A stretch of 64,000 bases of DNA from Massilia sp. 9096 (GTDB lineage: Bacteria > Pseudomonadota > Gammaproteobacteria > Burkholderiales > Burkholderiaceae_D). Positions 18,398 to 27,509 of this stretch are shown here, piece by piece. A program made the position numbers and the translations under genes. The notes under the pieces were generated by a model. The model was not told the DNA's origin, made no database searches, and worked only from the letters and a program-made list of their open reading frames with translations. Every line of letters begins with the position of its first letter. Within the stretch, counting starts at the first letter, position 1. The stretch is taken from NCBI RefSeq assembly GCF_000745265.1, contig NZ_JQNN01000001.1:3782001-3846000 (forward strand), read 5' to 3'.

Positions 18398-21070
18398 ATG
18401 CACAAGAATAAGGCCAACAGGATTGGCCATGCAGGAGACAAGCCGCGCCTGAAGCGAGCCACGCTGCTGCTGGCGGCGCTCATCCCGTTGATTGCTCACG
18501 CCGCCGCGTCATCCGCCGACGCGCGCGCGGACGCCCGCGTTGAAGCCGACGCCCGCGCCCGCGCGCTGGTCGCGCGCATGAGCTTCGACGAAAAGATCGG
18601 CCAGCTGCTGAACGTGGCACCTAGCGTGCCGCGCCTGGGCATCCCCGCCTACAACTGGTGGACCGAGTCGCTGCACGGCGCGCTCGGTCCGCTCCCGACC
18701 ACCAACTTCCCCGAGCCGATCGGCCTGGCCGCCAGTTTCGACGCGCCGCTGGTGCACGATGTCGCCGCCGCCATCAGCGTCGAGGTGCGCGCGCTGCACA
18801 CCCTGGGCCGCCAGACCGGCCACCTGGGCAAGATCGGCACCGGGCTCGATACCTGGTCGCCGAACATCAACATCTTCCGCGATCCGCGCTGGGGCCGCGG
18901 CCAGGAAACCTATGGCGAAGACCCGTATCTGACCGCGACGCTGGGCGTGTCCTTCGTCCAGGGCATGCAGGGACCGAACGCCGAACTGCCGAACGTGATC
19001 GCGACGCCCAAGCACTTCGCCGTGCACAGCGGGCCGGAATCGACGCGCCACGTGGCCGACGTGTTCGTGTCGCGCCACGACCTCGAGGACACCTACCTGC
19101 CGGCCTTCCGCGCCGCCATCGTCGATGCCAAGGCCGGCTCGATCATGTGCGCCTACAACCGCATCAACGGCCAGCCGGCCTGCGGCAGCGAGATCCTGAT
19201 GAAGGAACACCTGCGCGAGGCGTGGGGCTTCAAGGGCTACGTGGTGTCGGACTGCGACGCCGTCACCGACATCTCGGAGCGCCACAAGTACGCGACCGAT
19301 CCGGCCGCCGCGGTGGCCGTGGCCCTGAAGGCCGGCACCGACAACGAGTGCAACACGCAGACGCTGGGCGACGTGCCGGGCTTGAGCGCACGCTACAAGG
19401 AAGCCTGGCAGCGCGGCCTGATCGGCACGGACGACATCGACCGCGCGCTGGTGCGATTGTTCTCGGCGCGCTACCGCAACGGCGACCTGGCCGGCCTGCC
19501 CGGACGCGATGCCAAGCCAGTCCCGGTCAGCGCGATCAACACGCCCGAGCACCAGGCGCTGGCACTCAAGGCCGCGGTCGGGAGCATGGTGCTGCTCAAG
19601 AACGACGGCGTGCTGCCGCTCAAGCCGGGCGTGAAGCTGGCCGTGATCGGGCCACTGGCCGACGCCACCCGTGTGCTGCGCGGGAATTATTCGTCGACCC
19701 AGTCGGCACCGCCGGTGTCGGTGCTGGACGGCCTGCATCGCGCGCTGCCGCAGGCCAGCATCCGCCTGATCCCGGCCGGCGCCTCGATCACCGACGGCGA
19801 TCCGGTGCCGGCCTCCGCCCTGCAGACGCCGGACGGCAAGCCGGGCCTGCGCGCCGAGTACTTCAACGCCGCCGCCAGCGGCTTCGAGGGCAAGCCGGCC
19901 GCCACCCGCACCGAGCCGGGCCTGGAATCGCATGCGCTCGAACTGAAGGGCGTCGCCGACCGCAACAAGGTGGTCTGGACCGGCTACCTGGTCGCACCCG
20001 AAAGCGGCACCTATCGCATCGGCGTCAGCGGCGTGCAGGGCGAGCTGACGGTCGGCGCCAAGCCCGCCGTGAAAGCCGCCGAGTATTCGAAATGGGGCGA
20101 GCCGCTCCAGCTCACCGACGTGAAGCTCGAGAAGGGCGAGCGCTACCCGCTGCACTTCCAGGCCGAGACCGGCGGCTCGGGCGTGCCCGGCCTGTTCTGG
20201 AAGCGCGTATCGACCAGCCCGGACGCCGACCTGGCCGCGGGCGCGCGCGAGGCCGACGTCATCGTCGCCGTGGTCGGCCTGACCTCGGACCTCGAAGGCG
20301 AAGAGATGGCGATCAAGACCGAGGGCTTCTCGGGCGGCGACAAGACCTCGCTCGACCTGCCGGCCGACCAGCGCCACCTGCTGGAGCAGGCCAAGGCGCT
20401 GGGCAAGCCGCTGGTGGTGGTGCTGATGAACGGCAGCGCGCTCGACCTGTCGTGGGCCAAGGAGAATGCAGGCGCGATCCTGGAAGCCTGGTATCCGGGC
20501 CAGTCGGGTGGCCTCGCGGTCGCCGACGTGCTGGCCGGCCGCGCCGAGCCGGGCGGGCGCCTGCCGCTGACCTTCTACCGCTCGCTGGCCGACCTGCCGC
20601 CCTTCGACGACTACACGATGAAGGGCCGCACCTACCGCTACTATGCCGGCACGCCGGTGTATCCGTTCGGCGCGGGCCTGAGCTACACCACCTTCAGCTA
20701 CATGCCGCTGCGCGTGGAGCCGGTCGGCGGCGCGGTGGACAAGGGCGTGGTGGTCAGCACCGAAGTCGCCAACACCGGTGCGCGCGAAGGCGTCGAAGTC
20801 GCCCAGCTGTACCTGACGCCGCCCGGCTTCGAAGGCGCGCCACGGCTGGCGCTGCGCGGCTTCCAGCGCGTGCCGCTCAAGGCCGGCGAGCGCCGTCGCA
20901 TCAGTTTCAAACTGTCGCCGCGCGACCTGAGTTTCGTCACGCGCGACGGCGTGCGCCAGCTGACGCCGGGCGCGTACAAGCTGAGCGTCGGCTCGGGCCA
21001 GCCGGGCTCTAGCGCAACGACGCAGGAAGCCCCGCTGGTGCTGAGCCGCACCGTGGTGCTGGATAAATGA
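18398..21070 (+). CDS. Secreted GH3 beta-glycosidase (beta-glucosidase/xylosidase type) with PA14 domain
   Basis: An 890-aa glycoside hydrolase family 3 enzyme with a signal peptide (about 1-38). The N-terminal TIM-barrel carries IGQLLN, YNWWTESLHG, TWSPNINIFRDPRWGRGQE and KHFAVHSGPE. The nucleophile Asp is expected in GYVVSDCDAV (near residue 286). The second GH3 domain follows (VLLKNDGVLPL). A PA14-like insertion begins at GLRAEYFNAAASG (about 484-610), and the protein ends with a fibronectin III-like domain. The WTESLHG motif and layout resemble xylosidase/glucosidase enzymes acting on plant oligosaccharides. The esterase 22 bases downstream suggests joint attack on decorated hemicellulose; substrate specificity is inference. 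Confidence 0.92.
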   Translation: MHKNKANRIGHAGDKPRLKRATLLLAALIPLIAHAAASSADARADARVEADARARALVARMSFDEKIGQLLNVAPSVPRLGIPAYNWWTESLHGALGPLPTTNFPEPIGLAASFDAPLVHDVAAAISVEVRALHTLGRQTGHLGKIGTGLDTWSPNINIFRDPRWGRGQETYGEDPYLTATLGVSFVQGMQGPNAELPNVIATPKHFAVHSGPESTRHVADVFVSRHDLEDTYLPAFRAAIVDAKAGSIMCAYNRINGQPACGSEILMKEHLREAWGFKGYVVSDCDAVTDISERHKYATDPAAAVAVALKAGTDNECNTQTLGDVPGLSARYKEAWQRGLIGTDDIDRALVRLFSARYRNGDLAGLPGRDAKPVPVSAINTPEHQALALKAAVGSMVLLKNDGVLPLKPGVKLAVIGPLADATRVLRGNYSSTQSAPPVSVLDGLHRALPQASIRLIPAGASITDGDPVPASALQTPDGKPGLRAEYFNAAASGFEGKPAATRTEPGLESHALELKGVADRNKVVWTGYLVAPESGTYRIGVSGVQGELTVGAKPAVKAAEYSKWGEPLQLTDVKLEKGERYPLHFQAETGGSGVPGLFWKRVSTSPDADLAAGAREADVIVAVVGLTSDLEGEEMAIKTEGFSGGDKTSLDLPADQRHLLEQAKALGKPLVVVLMNGSALDLSWAKENAGAILEAWYPGQSGGLAVADVLAGRAEPGGRLPLTFYRSLADLPPFDDYTMKGRTYRYYAGTPVYPFGAGLSYTTFSYMPLRVEPVGGAVDKGVVVSTEVANTGAREGVEVAQLYLTPPGFEGAPRLALRGFQRVPLKAGERRRISFKLSPRDLSFVTRDGVRQLTPGAYKLSVGSGQPGSSATTQEAPLVLSRTVVLDK

Positions 21071-21092
21071 ATTCAACAATGGAGACCCGACG

Positions 21093-22028
21093 ATGACGAC
21101 GATCCGCAAACTGGCCCAAGGCCTGGCCCTGGCCTTTTCCCTGGGCTGCGCGCTCGGCGCAAGCAGCAGCGCCTTCGCGCAGAACGACAAGATGACCCCG
21201 ATCGCGATACCGGCCCAGCCGGACGCGATCGTACTCGGCACCGGCCCCTTGCCCGGCGCGACCGTGCAGGAAAGCTGGCACAGCCAGTACGGCAGCGTGT
21301 TCGCCCGTAACGTCACCGTGGCCACGCTGACGCCCTTCCTGCCCGATCCCGCCAAGGCCAGCGGCGCCGCGGTGATCGTCGCGCCCGGGGGCGGCTTTCG
21401 CACGCTGTCGATGAACAACGAGGGCTGGGACGTGGCCAAGGCCCTGGCCGACAAGGGCGTCGCCGCCTTCGTGCTGAAGTACCGCCTGGTGCAGACCCCG
21501 GCCGACATGGCCGGCTTCGAGCGCTCGATGGCGCAGATGTTCTCCGGCGCGGCCAAGCCGCCGGTGCAGCGCGACCCGGCCGTGGAATACGCGCCGCAGA
21601 TCGCCGACGCGCGCGCCGCGTTCGCGCTGGTGCGCACGCGCGCGAAGACCTGGCACGTCGATCCCGACCGCGTCGGCATGGTCGGCTTCTCGGCCGGCGC
21701 CATGCTGACGCTGGCGACCGCGCTGCACGCGCCGGACGTCAAGCCGGCCTTCATCGCCACCATCTACGGGCCGCTGGCGCCGGTCACGGCCCCGAACGAC
21801 GCGCCGCCGCTGTTCGTCGCGCTGGCCGCCGACGATCCGCTGTTCGGCAACGGCGGCTTCGGCCTGATCGACAGCTGGCGCGGCGTCAAGCGCCCGGTCG
21901 AGTTCCACCTGTACGAACAGGGCGGCCATGGCTTCGGCATGTACCAGAAGAGCACCACCAGCACCGGCTGGTTCGACGACTATGCGCGCTGGCTGGCGAT
22001 GCACGGCTACCTGCGGCCCAAGCGCTGA
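21093..22028 (+). CDS. Exported alpha/beta-hydrolase, acetylxylan esterase-like
   Basis: A 311-aa esterase/lipase-fold protein with a signal peptide (about 1-30, SSSAFAQ). It has the oxyanion-hole type motif VIVAPGGGFR, the nucleophile elbow GFSAGAM (Ser near 197) and a C-terminal catalytic His in GGHGFGMYQK. A GGAG ribosome site precedes the ATG, and the gene follows the GH3 glycosidase by 22 bases with a terminator beyond, so they form a two-gene operon. Removing acetyl or feruloyl groups from oligosaccharides is likely from this context but not shown by sequence. Confidence 0.85.
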   Translation: MTTIRKLAQGLALAFSLGCALGASSSAFAQNDKMTPIAIPAQPDAIVLGTGPLPGATVQESWHSQYGSVFARNVTVATLTPFLPDPAKASGAAVIVAPGGGFRTLSMNNEGWDVAKALADKGVAAFVLKYRLVQTPADMAGFERSMAQMFSGAAKPPVQRDPAVEYAPQIADARAAFALVRTRAKTWHVDPDRVGMVGFSAGAMLTLATALHAPDVKPAFIATIYGPLAPVTAPNDAPPLFVALAADDPLFGNGGFGLIDSWRGVKRPVEFHLYEQGGHGFGMYQKSTTSTGWFDDYARWLAMHGYLRPKR

Positions 22029-22048
22029 TCGAGCACTGATCGACCCGC

Positions 22049-22077
22049 AAGGCGGCCTCCCCGGCCGCCGCCTTTTT
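22049..22077 (+). terminator. Rho-independent terminator of the GH3/esterase operon
   Basis: GC-rich stem with arms AAGGCGGC and GCCGCCGCCTT, followed by a T run, 20 bases after the esterase stop. Confidence 0.8.
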
Positions 22078-22144
22078 GCCACACCTCAGTATTACACCTC
22101 GGTAATTTTCGCACTTTAGCCTTGCCCCCGCCCTCGTAAGCCCC

Positions 22145-22172
22145 TAACATGTGAACAGTTCTTCACATGTTA
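22145..22172. promoter_or_regulatory. ArsR/SmtB-type operator palindrome
   Basis: A perfect inverted repeat: TAACATGTGAA and TTCACATGTTA, separated by 6 bases (CAGTTC). It matches the general TGAACA-N-TGTTCA-like form of SmtB/CzrA operators. It sits directly on the start region of the ArsR gene, so the repressor probably shuts off its own transcription and that of the coupled CDF exporter. Confidence 0.8.
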
Positions 22173-22175
22173 AAC

Positions 22176-22499
22176 ATGAGCTTCCCTACCGATATCGATC
22201 ACCGCGTCGACGAACTGTCCGATCTGTTCCACCTGCTGGGCGACCCGACCCGCCTGCGCATCGTGCTGGCCTGCCTGGCGCAGCCGATCGCGGTGAGCGA
22301 CATCGCGGCGCGCCTCGACCTGTCGAGCTCGCTCGTCAGCCACCACCTGCGCCTGCTGCGCGCGGCCCGCATCGTCAAGGCCGAGCGCCAGGGCAAGCAG
22401 GTGTTCTACGCGGCTGCCGACGCTCACATCAGCAGCCTGCTCGCCAACATGTTCGAACACATCGCCGAACCCATACCCAACAACGGACTGGACGCATGA
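22176..22499 (+). CDS. ArsR/SmtB-family metal-responsive repressor
   Basis: A small winged-helix repressor of about 107 aa. It has the LGDPTRLRIVLACL helix and the recognition helix SSSLVSHHLRLLRAARIVK, then the QGKQVFYAAAD wing. There is no Cys-rich alpha-3 site. The last helix DAHISSLLANMFEHIAE places D, H, H and E in the spacing of the CzrA-type alpha-5 site (D-x-H-x10-H-x2-H, last His replaced by Glu), pointing to a Zn/Co-type sensor. A start 9 bases upstream (22167) lies inside the operator palindrome, so I prefer the ATG at 22176; neither has a ribosome site. It overlaps the CDF exporter by 4 bases. Confidence 0.9.
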   Translation: MSFPTDIDHRVDELSDLFHLLGDPTRLRIVLACLAQPIAVSDIAARLDLSSSLVSHHLRLLRAARIVKAERQGKQVFYAAADAHISSLLANMFEHIAEPIPNNGLDA

Positions 22500-23533
22500 G
22501 TCTCCATCACCACCACGGCCACGACCATGGCCACCACCATCACCACCCGACCTCGGGCGCCGACAACGGCCGCGCCTTCGCCATCGCGATCGCCCTGAAC
22601 ACGGCTTTCGTCGCCATCGAGTTCGTCTACGGCTTCATCGCCAACTCGACCGCGCTGATGGCCGACGCCGGCCACAACCTGTCCGACGTGCTCGGACTCG
22701 GCCTGGCCTGGGGCGCGGCGCTGCTCACGAAAAGCGCCCCGACCCGCCGCTTCACCTACGGCCTGCGCGGCACCAGCATCCTGGCGGCGCTGGCCAACGC
22801 CCTGCTGCTGATGGTCGCGAGCGGGGCGATCGCGCTGGAAGCGGTGCAGCGCATCCTGCATCCGGTCGCGGTCGAAGGCGGCACGGTCTCGATCGTGGCC
22901 GCGATCGGCGTGCTGGTCAACGGCTTCTCGGCCTGGCTGTTCGTGGCCGGCAGCAAGGGCGACATCAACGTGCGCGGCGCCTACCAGCACATGGCGGCCG
23001 ACGCCGTGCTGTCGCTGGGGGTGGTGGTGTCGGGCCTGGTCGTCAAGTACACCGGCTGGGCCTGGCTCGACCCGGCGGTCAGCCTGCTGCTGGTGGTGAC
23101 GATCGTGGTCGGGACGTGGTCGCTCTTGAGGGAATCGCTGCAGATGGTGCTGGCGGGCGTGCCGGCCAGCGTCGACGCGAGCGAAATCACCGCCTATCTT
23201 GCCGACCAGCCGGGCGTGACCGAGGTGCACGATCTGCATATCTGGGCGATGAGCACCACCGAGACCGCGCTGACGGCGCACCTGGTGATGCCGGGCGGTT
23301 ACCCGGGCGACGCGGCGCTCGACGCCATCGTCGGCAAGCTGCGCGCGGATTTCTCGATCCACCACACCACGCTGCAGGTCGAGCAAGGCACGACCCGGCA
23401 CGACAACTGCGCGCTGCACGACGGGCTCAGCGCGCACGCGCACGCGCACGACGATCATGATCACGATCATGACCATGCGCACGATCACGATCACGATCAC
23501 GACCACGATCATGCGCATCCGCACGCGCATTGA
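22496..23533 (+). CDS. Cation diffusion facilitator (zinc-type CDF exporter)
   Basis: A 345-aa inner-membrane metal/proton antiporter with six predicted membrane segments. Metal-binding HxxxD pairs are seen in TM2 (DAGHNLSDV) and TM5 (HMAADAVLS), the HD-HD set typical of Zn-transporting CDFs such as CzcD/ZitB. A cytoplasmic C-terminal domain (about 215-300) follows. Both tails are His-rich: the first 17 residues include nine His, and the last ~30 alternate Asp and His. The start overlaps the stop of the ArsR repressor (ATGA), so expression is presumably metal-induced from the upstream operator. Confidence 0.93.
   Translation: MSLHHHHGHDHGHHHHHPTSGADNGRAFAIAIALNTAFVAIEFVYGFIANSTALMADAGHNLSDVLGLGLAWGAALLTKSAPTRRFTYGLRGTSILAALANALLLMVASGAIALEAVQRILHPVAVEGGTVSIVAAIGVLVNGFSAWLFVAGSKGDINVRGAYQHMAADAVLSLGVVVSGLVVKYTGWAWLDPAVSLLLVVTIVVGTWSLLRESLQMVLAGVPASVDASEITAYLADQPGVTEVHDLHIWAMSTTETALTAHLVMPGGYPGDAALDAIVGKLRADFSIHHTTLQVEQGTTRHDNCALHDGLSAHAHAHDDHDHDHDHAHDHDHDHDHDHAHPHAH
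23431..23530 (+). repeat. Low-complexity CAC/GAT tandem tract encoding the His/Asp-rich tail
   Basis: Degenerate 6-base repeats (CACGAT, CATGAT, CACGCG) in the 3' end of the CDF gene encode a run of alternating His and Asp or Ala. Such tracts can change length by slippage. Confidence 0.75.
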
Positions 23534-23550
23534 ACGCCGCTCGATATAAA

Positions 23551-23580
23551 GAAACGGCCTGCAGAACGCAGGCCGTTTTG
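23551..23580. terminator. Bidirectional terminator between CDF exporter and cysK
   Basis: Perfect stem AACGGCCTGC / GCAGGCCGTT (23553-23577) with A and T runs on both sides, between two convergent genes. Confidence 0.85.
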
Positions 23581-23605
23581 TTTTGGACGCTCGATAAACC
23601 CCGGC

Positions 23606-24538
23606 TCAGCCGGCCAGGTCGGCGAACAGCGCCGTGCTGAGATAGCGCTCCCCAAAAGAAGGGATGATCACGACGATCAGCTTGCCCGCGTTCTCTGGCC
23701 GGCGCGCGACCTGCAGCGCCGCCCACAGCGCGGCGCCGGACGAGATGCCGACCAGCAGCCCTTCCTCGCGCGCGGCCAGGCGCGCGGTCTCGAACGCCAT
23801 CTGGTCGGGCACGGCGATGACTTCGTCGTAGACGTGGGTGTTGAGCACGTCCGGCACGAAACCGGCACCGATGCCCTGGATCTGGTGGCGGCCTTTGGCG
23901 CCCTGGGACAGCATCGGCGAGGCTTCCGGTTCGACCGCGATCGCCTTGAAGCCGGGCTTCCTCTGCTTGAGCACTTCGGCCACGCCGGTGATCGTGCCGC
24001 CGGTGCCGACGCCGGCCACCATGATGTCGACCTTGCCGTCGGTGTCGCGCCAGATTTCCTCGGCGGTGGTGCGGCGGTGCACCTCGGGGTTGGCCGGGTT
24101 GTTGAACTGCTGCGGCATGAAGCAGGTCGGATCGCCGGCCACGATTTCCTCGGCCTTGCGGATCGCCCCCAGCATGCCTTCCGCACCGGGCGTGAGCACC
24201 AGTTCGGCGCCGTAGGCGCGCAGCAGCATGCGCCGCTCGTTGCTCATGGTATCCGGCATGACGAGCTTGCAGCGGTAGCCGCGCGCCGCGCACACCATCG
24301 CCAGCGCGATGCCGGTGTTGCCGCTGGTCGGCTCGACGATGGTGGTGTCGGGCCCGATCTTGCCGGCCTGTTCGGCCGCTTCGATCATGGCCCAGCCGAT
24401 CCGGTCCTTGACGCTGTGCGCCGGATTGTAGAACTCCAGCTTGGCGACGACTTCCGCCGACGCGTCGCGCGCCAGCCGGCGGATGCGCACCAGCGGGGTG
24501 TTGCCGATCAGTTCCGTTACGTCATTTGCGATGCGCAT
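23606..24538 (-). CDS. cysK: Cysteine synthase A (O-acetylserine sulfhydrylase)
   Basis: Makes L-cysteine from O-acetylserine and sulfide with PLP. The 310-aa protein has the PLP Lys in [11 protein letters not shown] (about 41), the substrate loop [11 protein letters not shown] (about 68-78), the phosphate-binding [10 protein letters not shown] (near 175) and the [12 protein letters not shown] segment. These fit CysK rather than CysM or cystathionine synthase, but the A/B distinction is from motif feel only. It is the last gene of a minus-strand trio with the FKBP isomerase (25 bases upstream) and tcdA. Confidence 0.93.
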   Translation of the reverse strand: MRIANDVTELIGNTPLVRIRRLARDASAEVVAKLEFYNPAHSVKDRIGWAMIEAAEQAGKIGPDTTIVEPTSGNTGIALAMVCAARGYRCKLVMPDTMSNERRMLLRAYGAELVLTPGAEGMLGAIRKAEEIVAGDPTCFMPQQFNNPANPEVHRRTTAEEIWRDTDGKVDIMVAGVGTGGTITGVAEVLKQRKPGFKAIAVEPEASPMLSQGAKGRHQIQGIGAGFVPDVLNTHVYDEVIAVPDQMAFETARLAAREEGLLVGISSGAALWAALQVARRPENAGKLIVVIIPSFGERYLSTALFADLAG

Positions 24539-24563
24539 ATGCCCTCCGGGTTCTGAATTGCGT

Positions 24564-25094
24564 TTATTTGACGTCCAGAAGTTCCACGTCGAAGATCAGG
24601 TCGGCATCCGGACCGATGCTGCCGCCCGGTGCGCCGCGGTGGCCGTAGGCCAGCTCGCTCGGGATGATCAGGGTGCGCTTGCCGCCGACCTTCATGCCGG
24701 CCACGCCCTGCTCCCAGCCCTTGATCACCTGGCCGGCGCCCAGCTGGAAATCGAGCGGGGTGCGGCCGGCGTCCAGCGAGGAATCGAACTTGCGGCCGCG
24801 CTGCTTGGCGGCCATCGGCTTGTACAGCCAGCCGGTGTAGTTGACGGTCACCTTGTTGCCGACCGCGGCTTCCTTGCCCTTGCCGACCACCTGGTCGATG
24901 ACTTGCACGTGCGGGCCCTGCGGCGCCTGCGCCTCGGGGGTGGCGGGGGCGGCGGGGGTGACCGGATTGGCGGGATTGGCCGGGGTGGCGGCGGTTGCGG
25001 TGGCGCCGGCCGGGTCTTTCGGCGCGGTCGAGTCCTGGGCGTTGGCGGCGGCCGCAGCCAGCAGCAGGCCGACGAGGGCGATACGACGGATCAT
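24564..25094 (-). CDS. Periplasmic FKBP-type peptidyl-prolyl cis-trans isomerase
   Basis: A 176-aa foldase with a cleavable signal peptide (about 1-20, ending ANAQ). A low-complexity Ala/Pro/Thr linker (about 21-60) follows, then one FKBP domain. The domain shows [47 protein letters not shown] and [13 protein letters not shown], all classic active-site pieces. The ATG at 25094 is preceded by AAAGAGG; a longer frame has no signal sequence. It lies between tcdA and cysK on the minus strand and probably helps fold exported proteins. Confidence 0.92.
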   Translation of the reverse strand: MIRRIALVGLLLAAAAANAQDSTAPKDPAGATATAATPANPANPVTPAAPATPEAQAPQGPHVQVIDQVVGKGKEAAVGNKVTVNYTGWLYKPMAAKQRGRKFDSSLDAGRTPLDFQLGAGQVIKGWEQGVAGMKVGGKRTLIIPSELAYGHRGAPGGSIGPDADLIFDVELLDVK

Positions 25095-25128
25095 GGAGCC
25101 TCTTTCACGAATCAGTAGAAAACTGGTC

Positions 25129-26064
25129 CTATGATAACAAGGCCTCTTCCGCTTGCCCAGCGGCCTGCGCCACGTCGGCGACATGCTGCGGCGCCGGCGC
25201 GGCGACCGATGCGGCGGCCACTACGGCCTTGGCCTGCTCGGCCAGCTTGCGCAGCAGGTGCCCGGCGGCGACCATGCCGAAGGTGGCGGTGACCACCATG
25301 CTGGAACCGAAGCCGGCGCAGTTCAGGCCGGTGATGCTGTTGGGATCGATCGCGCAGGCGTCGCCCGCATCCGGGTAACGCAGCGGCTCCATCGAGAACA
25401 CGGCGTCGATGTGGTACTTGTTCTTCTCGCCCTTGGCAAAGCCGTAGCGTGCACGCAGGATCTTGCGCACGCGCTTGAGCAGCGGCTCCTGCTCGGTGCG
25501 CGCCAGGTCGCGGATCTCGACCAGGGTCGGATCGATCAGGCCGCCGGCGCCGCCGATCACCACCAGCGGCACCGCGTGCTCGCTGCAGTGGGCGATCAGC
25601 GCGGCCTTGGCCTTGGCGCTGTCGATGGCGTCGACCACGTAGTCGAAACGATCGGTGCCGATCATCCGGGCGATGTTGTCGGGGTCGATGAAATCCTCGA
25701 CCAGCTCGACTTCGCAGTAGGGGTTGATCAGCGCGATGCGCTGCCTGAGCGCTTCGATCTTGGGCATGCCGACCGTGTTCGACAGCGCCTGGATCTGGCG
25801 GTTGATGTTCGATTCGGCCACGTTGTCGAGGTCGATCAGGGTCAGGCGGCCGACCGCGCTGCGCGCCAGCGCCTCGACGATCCAGGAGCCGACGCCGCCG
25901 ACACCGACCACGCAAACGTGCGCCGTCCGGAATCGTTCGAGCGCAGGCTCACCGTAGAGACGGGCGATACCGCCGAAGCGGCGTTCAAAGTCGACTTCGT
26001 CGCTCAGCTCATTGCGCAAATCGACAGCAGCCGGGGTAAAGAGAGAAGTAGGAAGAGTCGTCAT
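25129..26064 (-). CDS. tcdA: tRNA threonylcarbamoyladenosine dehydratase
   Basis: An E1-like ATP-dependent enzyme (CsdL/TcdA) that cyclises t6A37 in tRNAs to ct6A. The 311-aa protein carries the nucleotide-binding [15 protein letters not shown] (about 51-65) and the [13 protein letters not shown] loop. The [15 protein letters not shown] helix and the [19 protein letters not shown]-terminal segment follow. The N-terminal [11 protein letters not shown] is characteristic of this subfamily rather than of MoeB/ThiF. It is the first gene of the minus-strand trio. The Sua5 protein at 35675-36715 makes the t6A precursor. Confidence 0.94.
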   Translation of the reverse strand: MTTLPTSLFTPAAVDLRNELSDEVDFERRFGGIARLYGEPALERFRTAHVCVVGVGGVGSWIVEALARSAVGRLTLIDLDNVAESNINRQIQALSNTVGMPKIEALRQRIALINPYCEVELVEDFIDPDNIARMIGTDRFDYVVDAIDSAKAKAALIAHCSEHAVPLVVIGGAGGLIDPTLVEIRDLARTEQEPLLKRVRKILRARYGFAKGEKNKYHIDAVFSMEPLRYPDAGDACAIDPNSITGLNCAGFGSSMVVTATFGMVAAGHLLRKLAEQAKAVVAAASVAAPAPQHVADVAQAAGQAEEALLS

Positions 26065-26200
26065 GATCCTGCCATTTTACCGGACGGAACCGCACTCATT
26101 GCTCTAAAATAACTTTCAGTCAACCAAATATTTGCCTTCAGTTTTTGTACCTCAGCAACAGTACTCGACAACAGCTCATCAACAGCACCGATACCGCACC

Positions 26201-27460
26201 ATGAACCAGCCTCTGCATGACACCGCCCCCGATTTCGACCAGCCGGTCGCCGTCCTCAAACACTGCCACGGCCGCATCCGCAAGCAGCTGGCGACGCTGG
26301 AAAAGCTGCTGGCGCATCTTCCCGAACATGGCGCCGACGAACAGGCGCGCCAGGCCGCAGCCGCCGTGCTGAAGTACTTCGACAAGGCCGCCCACCTGCA
26401 CCACGACGACGAGGAACAGGACCTGATCCCGATGCTGACCGCGGTCGCGCGGGGCGAGGACGCGGCCACGCTGCAGGCGCTGGCGCCGACCATCCTGCAA
26501 GACCACAAGGACATGGATGCGATGTGGCAGGACCTGCACGAGCAGCTCGCCTTGATTGTCGATGGCAGCGCCACGCATCTGTCCACCAGCATCGTGCAGC
26601 GCTTCGTACAGCGCTACCTGAGCCACATGGAACGCGAGGAAGGCATCATTGCGCCGATGGCGCTGCGCCTGTTTGATGCCCAGCAGATGGACCAGCTTGG
26701 CCAGGCGATGCGCCGCCGCCGCGGCATCGACCCGACGGCCGCGCCGGCATCATGCGATGCGGTGCCTGCGCCCGCAGCCGCAACCGCAACCGCGGTCACA
26801 ACGGCGCCCGGCGGCGCGATCGGCGATCGCGTGGCCGACCTGCGCAAGGATTACGGCCATGCCCAGCTGGACGAGAACGACGTCGCCGACGACCCGATCC
26901 AGCAATTCACGCGCTGGTTCGAAGAAGCCCTGAAGGCCGAGGTAAACGAGCCGAACGCGATGGGCGTGTCGACCGTGGACGACGATGGCCGCCCGACCTC
27001 GCGCATCGTGCTGGTCAAGCAGTTCGACGCGCGCGGTTTTACCTGGTACACGAATTACGATAGCCAAAAAGGCAAGCAGATTGCCAGCAAACCGTTTGCA
27101 TGTCTGCTATTCTTTTGGCGTGAACTTGAACGGCAAGTGCGGATCGAAGGCAGGGTCGAACGCACGAGTGCCGAGGAAAGCGACAAGTATTTCAACAGCC
27201 GGCCCCTGAAAAGCCGGCTGGCGGCGATCGCGTCCCGACAAAGTGCGCCGATCGCCAATCGCGCCAGCCTCGAGCATAACTACGAGGAGGTCGCGCGTCA
27301 ATACGGCGAAGCACCGTCGCGTCCAGCCAACTGGGGCGGGTTTCGCTTGGAGCCTGAACGCATCGAGTTCTGGCAAGGGAGGCGTTCACGCTTCCATGAC
27401 CGCATCGTCTACACGCGGCAGGAAGATGGAAGCTGGGCGCGGCAACGTTTGCAACCATAA
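26201..27460 (+). CDS. pdxH: Hemerythrin domain fused to pyridoxamine 5'-phosphate oxidase (PdxH)
   Basis: One 419-aa frame joins two domains. Residues 1-170 are hemerythrin-like, with candidate di-iron ligands in KHCHGRIRKQL (H21/H23), HLHHDDEEQDL (H65-68, E71/72), DHKDMD (H102) and SHMEREEG (H142, E146). An Ala/Pro/Thr-rich linker follows (176-204). Residues 206-419 are a complete PdxH: VADLRKDYGH, PNAMGVSTV, RIVLVKQFD, WYTNYDSQKG, FNSRPLKSR, WGGFRLEPERIEFWQG and R397/H399 in the RFHDR motif. PdxH oxidises PNP/PMP to PLP using FMN and O2. PdxH is normally ~210 aa and unfused. An internal GTG at 26831 could start a free PdxH but has no ribosome site. The start ATG at 26201 also has a weak one. 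Confidence 0.88.
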   Translation: MNQPLHDTAPDFDQPVAVLKHCHGRIRKQLATLEKLLAHLPEHGADEQARQAAAAVLKYFDKAAHLHHDDEEQDLIPMLTAVARGEDAATLQALAPTILQDHKDMDAMWQDLHEQLALIVDGSATHLSTSIVQRFVQRYLSHMEREEGIIAPMALRLFDAQQMDQLGQAMRRRRGIDPTAAPASCDAVPAPAAATATAVTTAPGGAIGDRVADLRKDYGHAQLDENDVADDPIQQFTRWFEEALKAEVNEPNAMGVSTVDDDGRPTSRIVLVKQFDARGFTWYTNYDSQKGKQIASKPFACLLFFWRELERQVRIEGRVERTSAEESDKYFNSRPLKSRLAAIASRQSAPIANRASLEHNYEEVARQYGEAPSRPANWGGFRLEPERIEFWQGRRSRFHDRIVYTRQEDGSWARQRLQP

Positions 27461-27509
27461 GGTCGGTAGGGCCGCATGGGGCCGGTCCGACCTCTTCGGA
27501 GGAATGCGC

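Noticed and set aside
23431..23530. Short repeats that could be taken for a CRISPR-like array
   Set aside because: Units are 6 bases, without spacers, and are codons of the His/Asp tail of the CDF exporter.
26831..27460. Separate pdxH gene starting at an internal GTG
   Set aside because: No ribosome site precedes the GTG, and the frame is continuous with the hemerythrin domain; I kept it as an alternative only.
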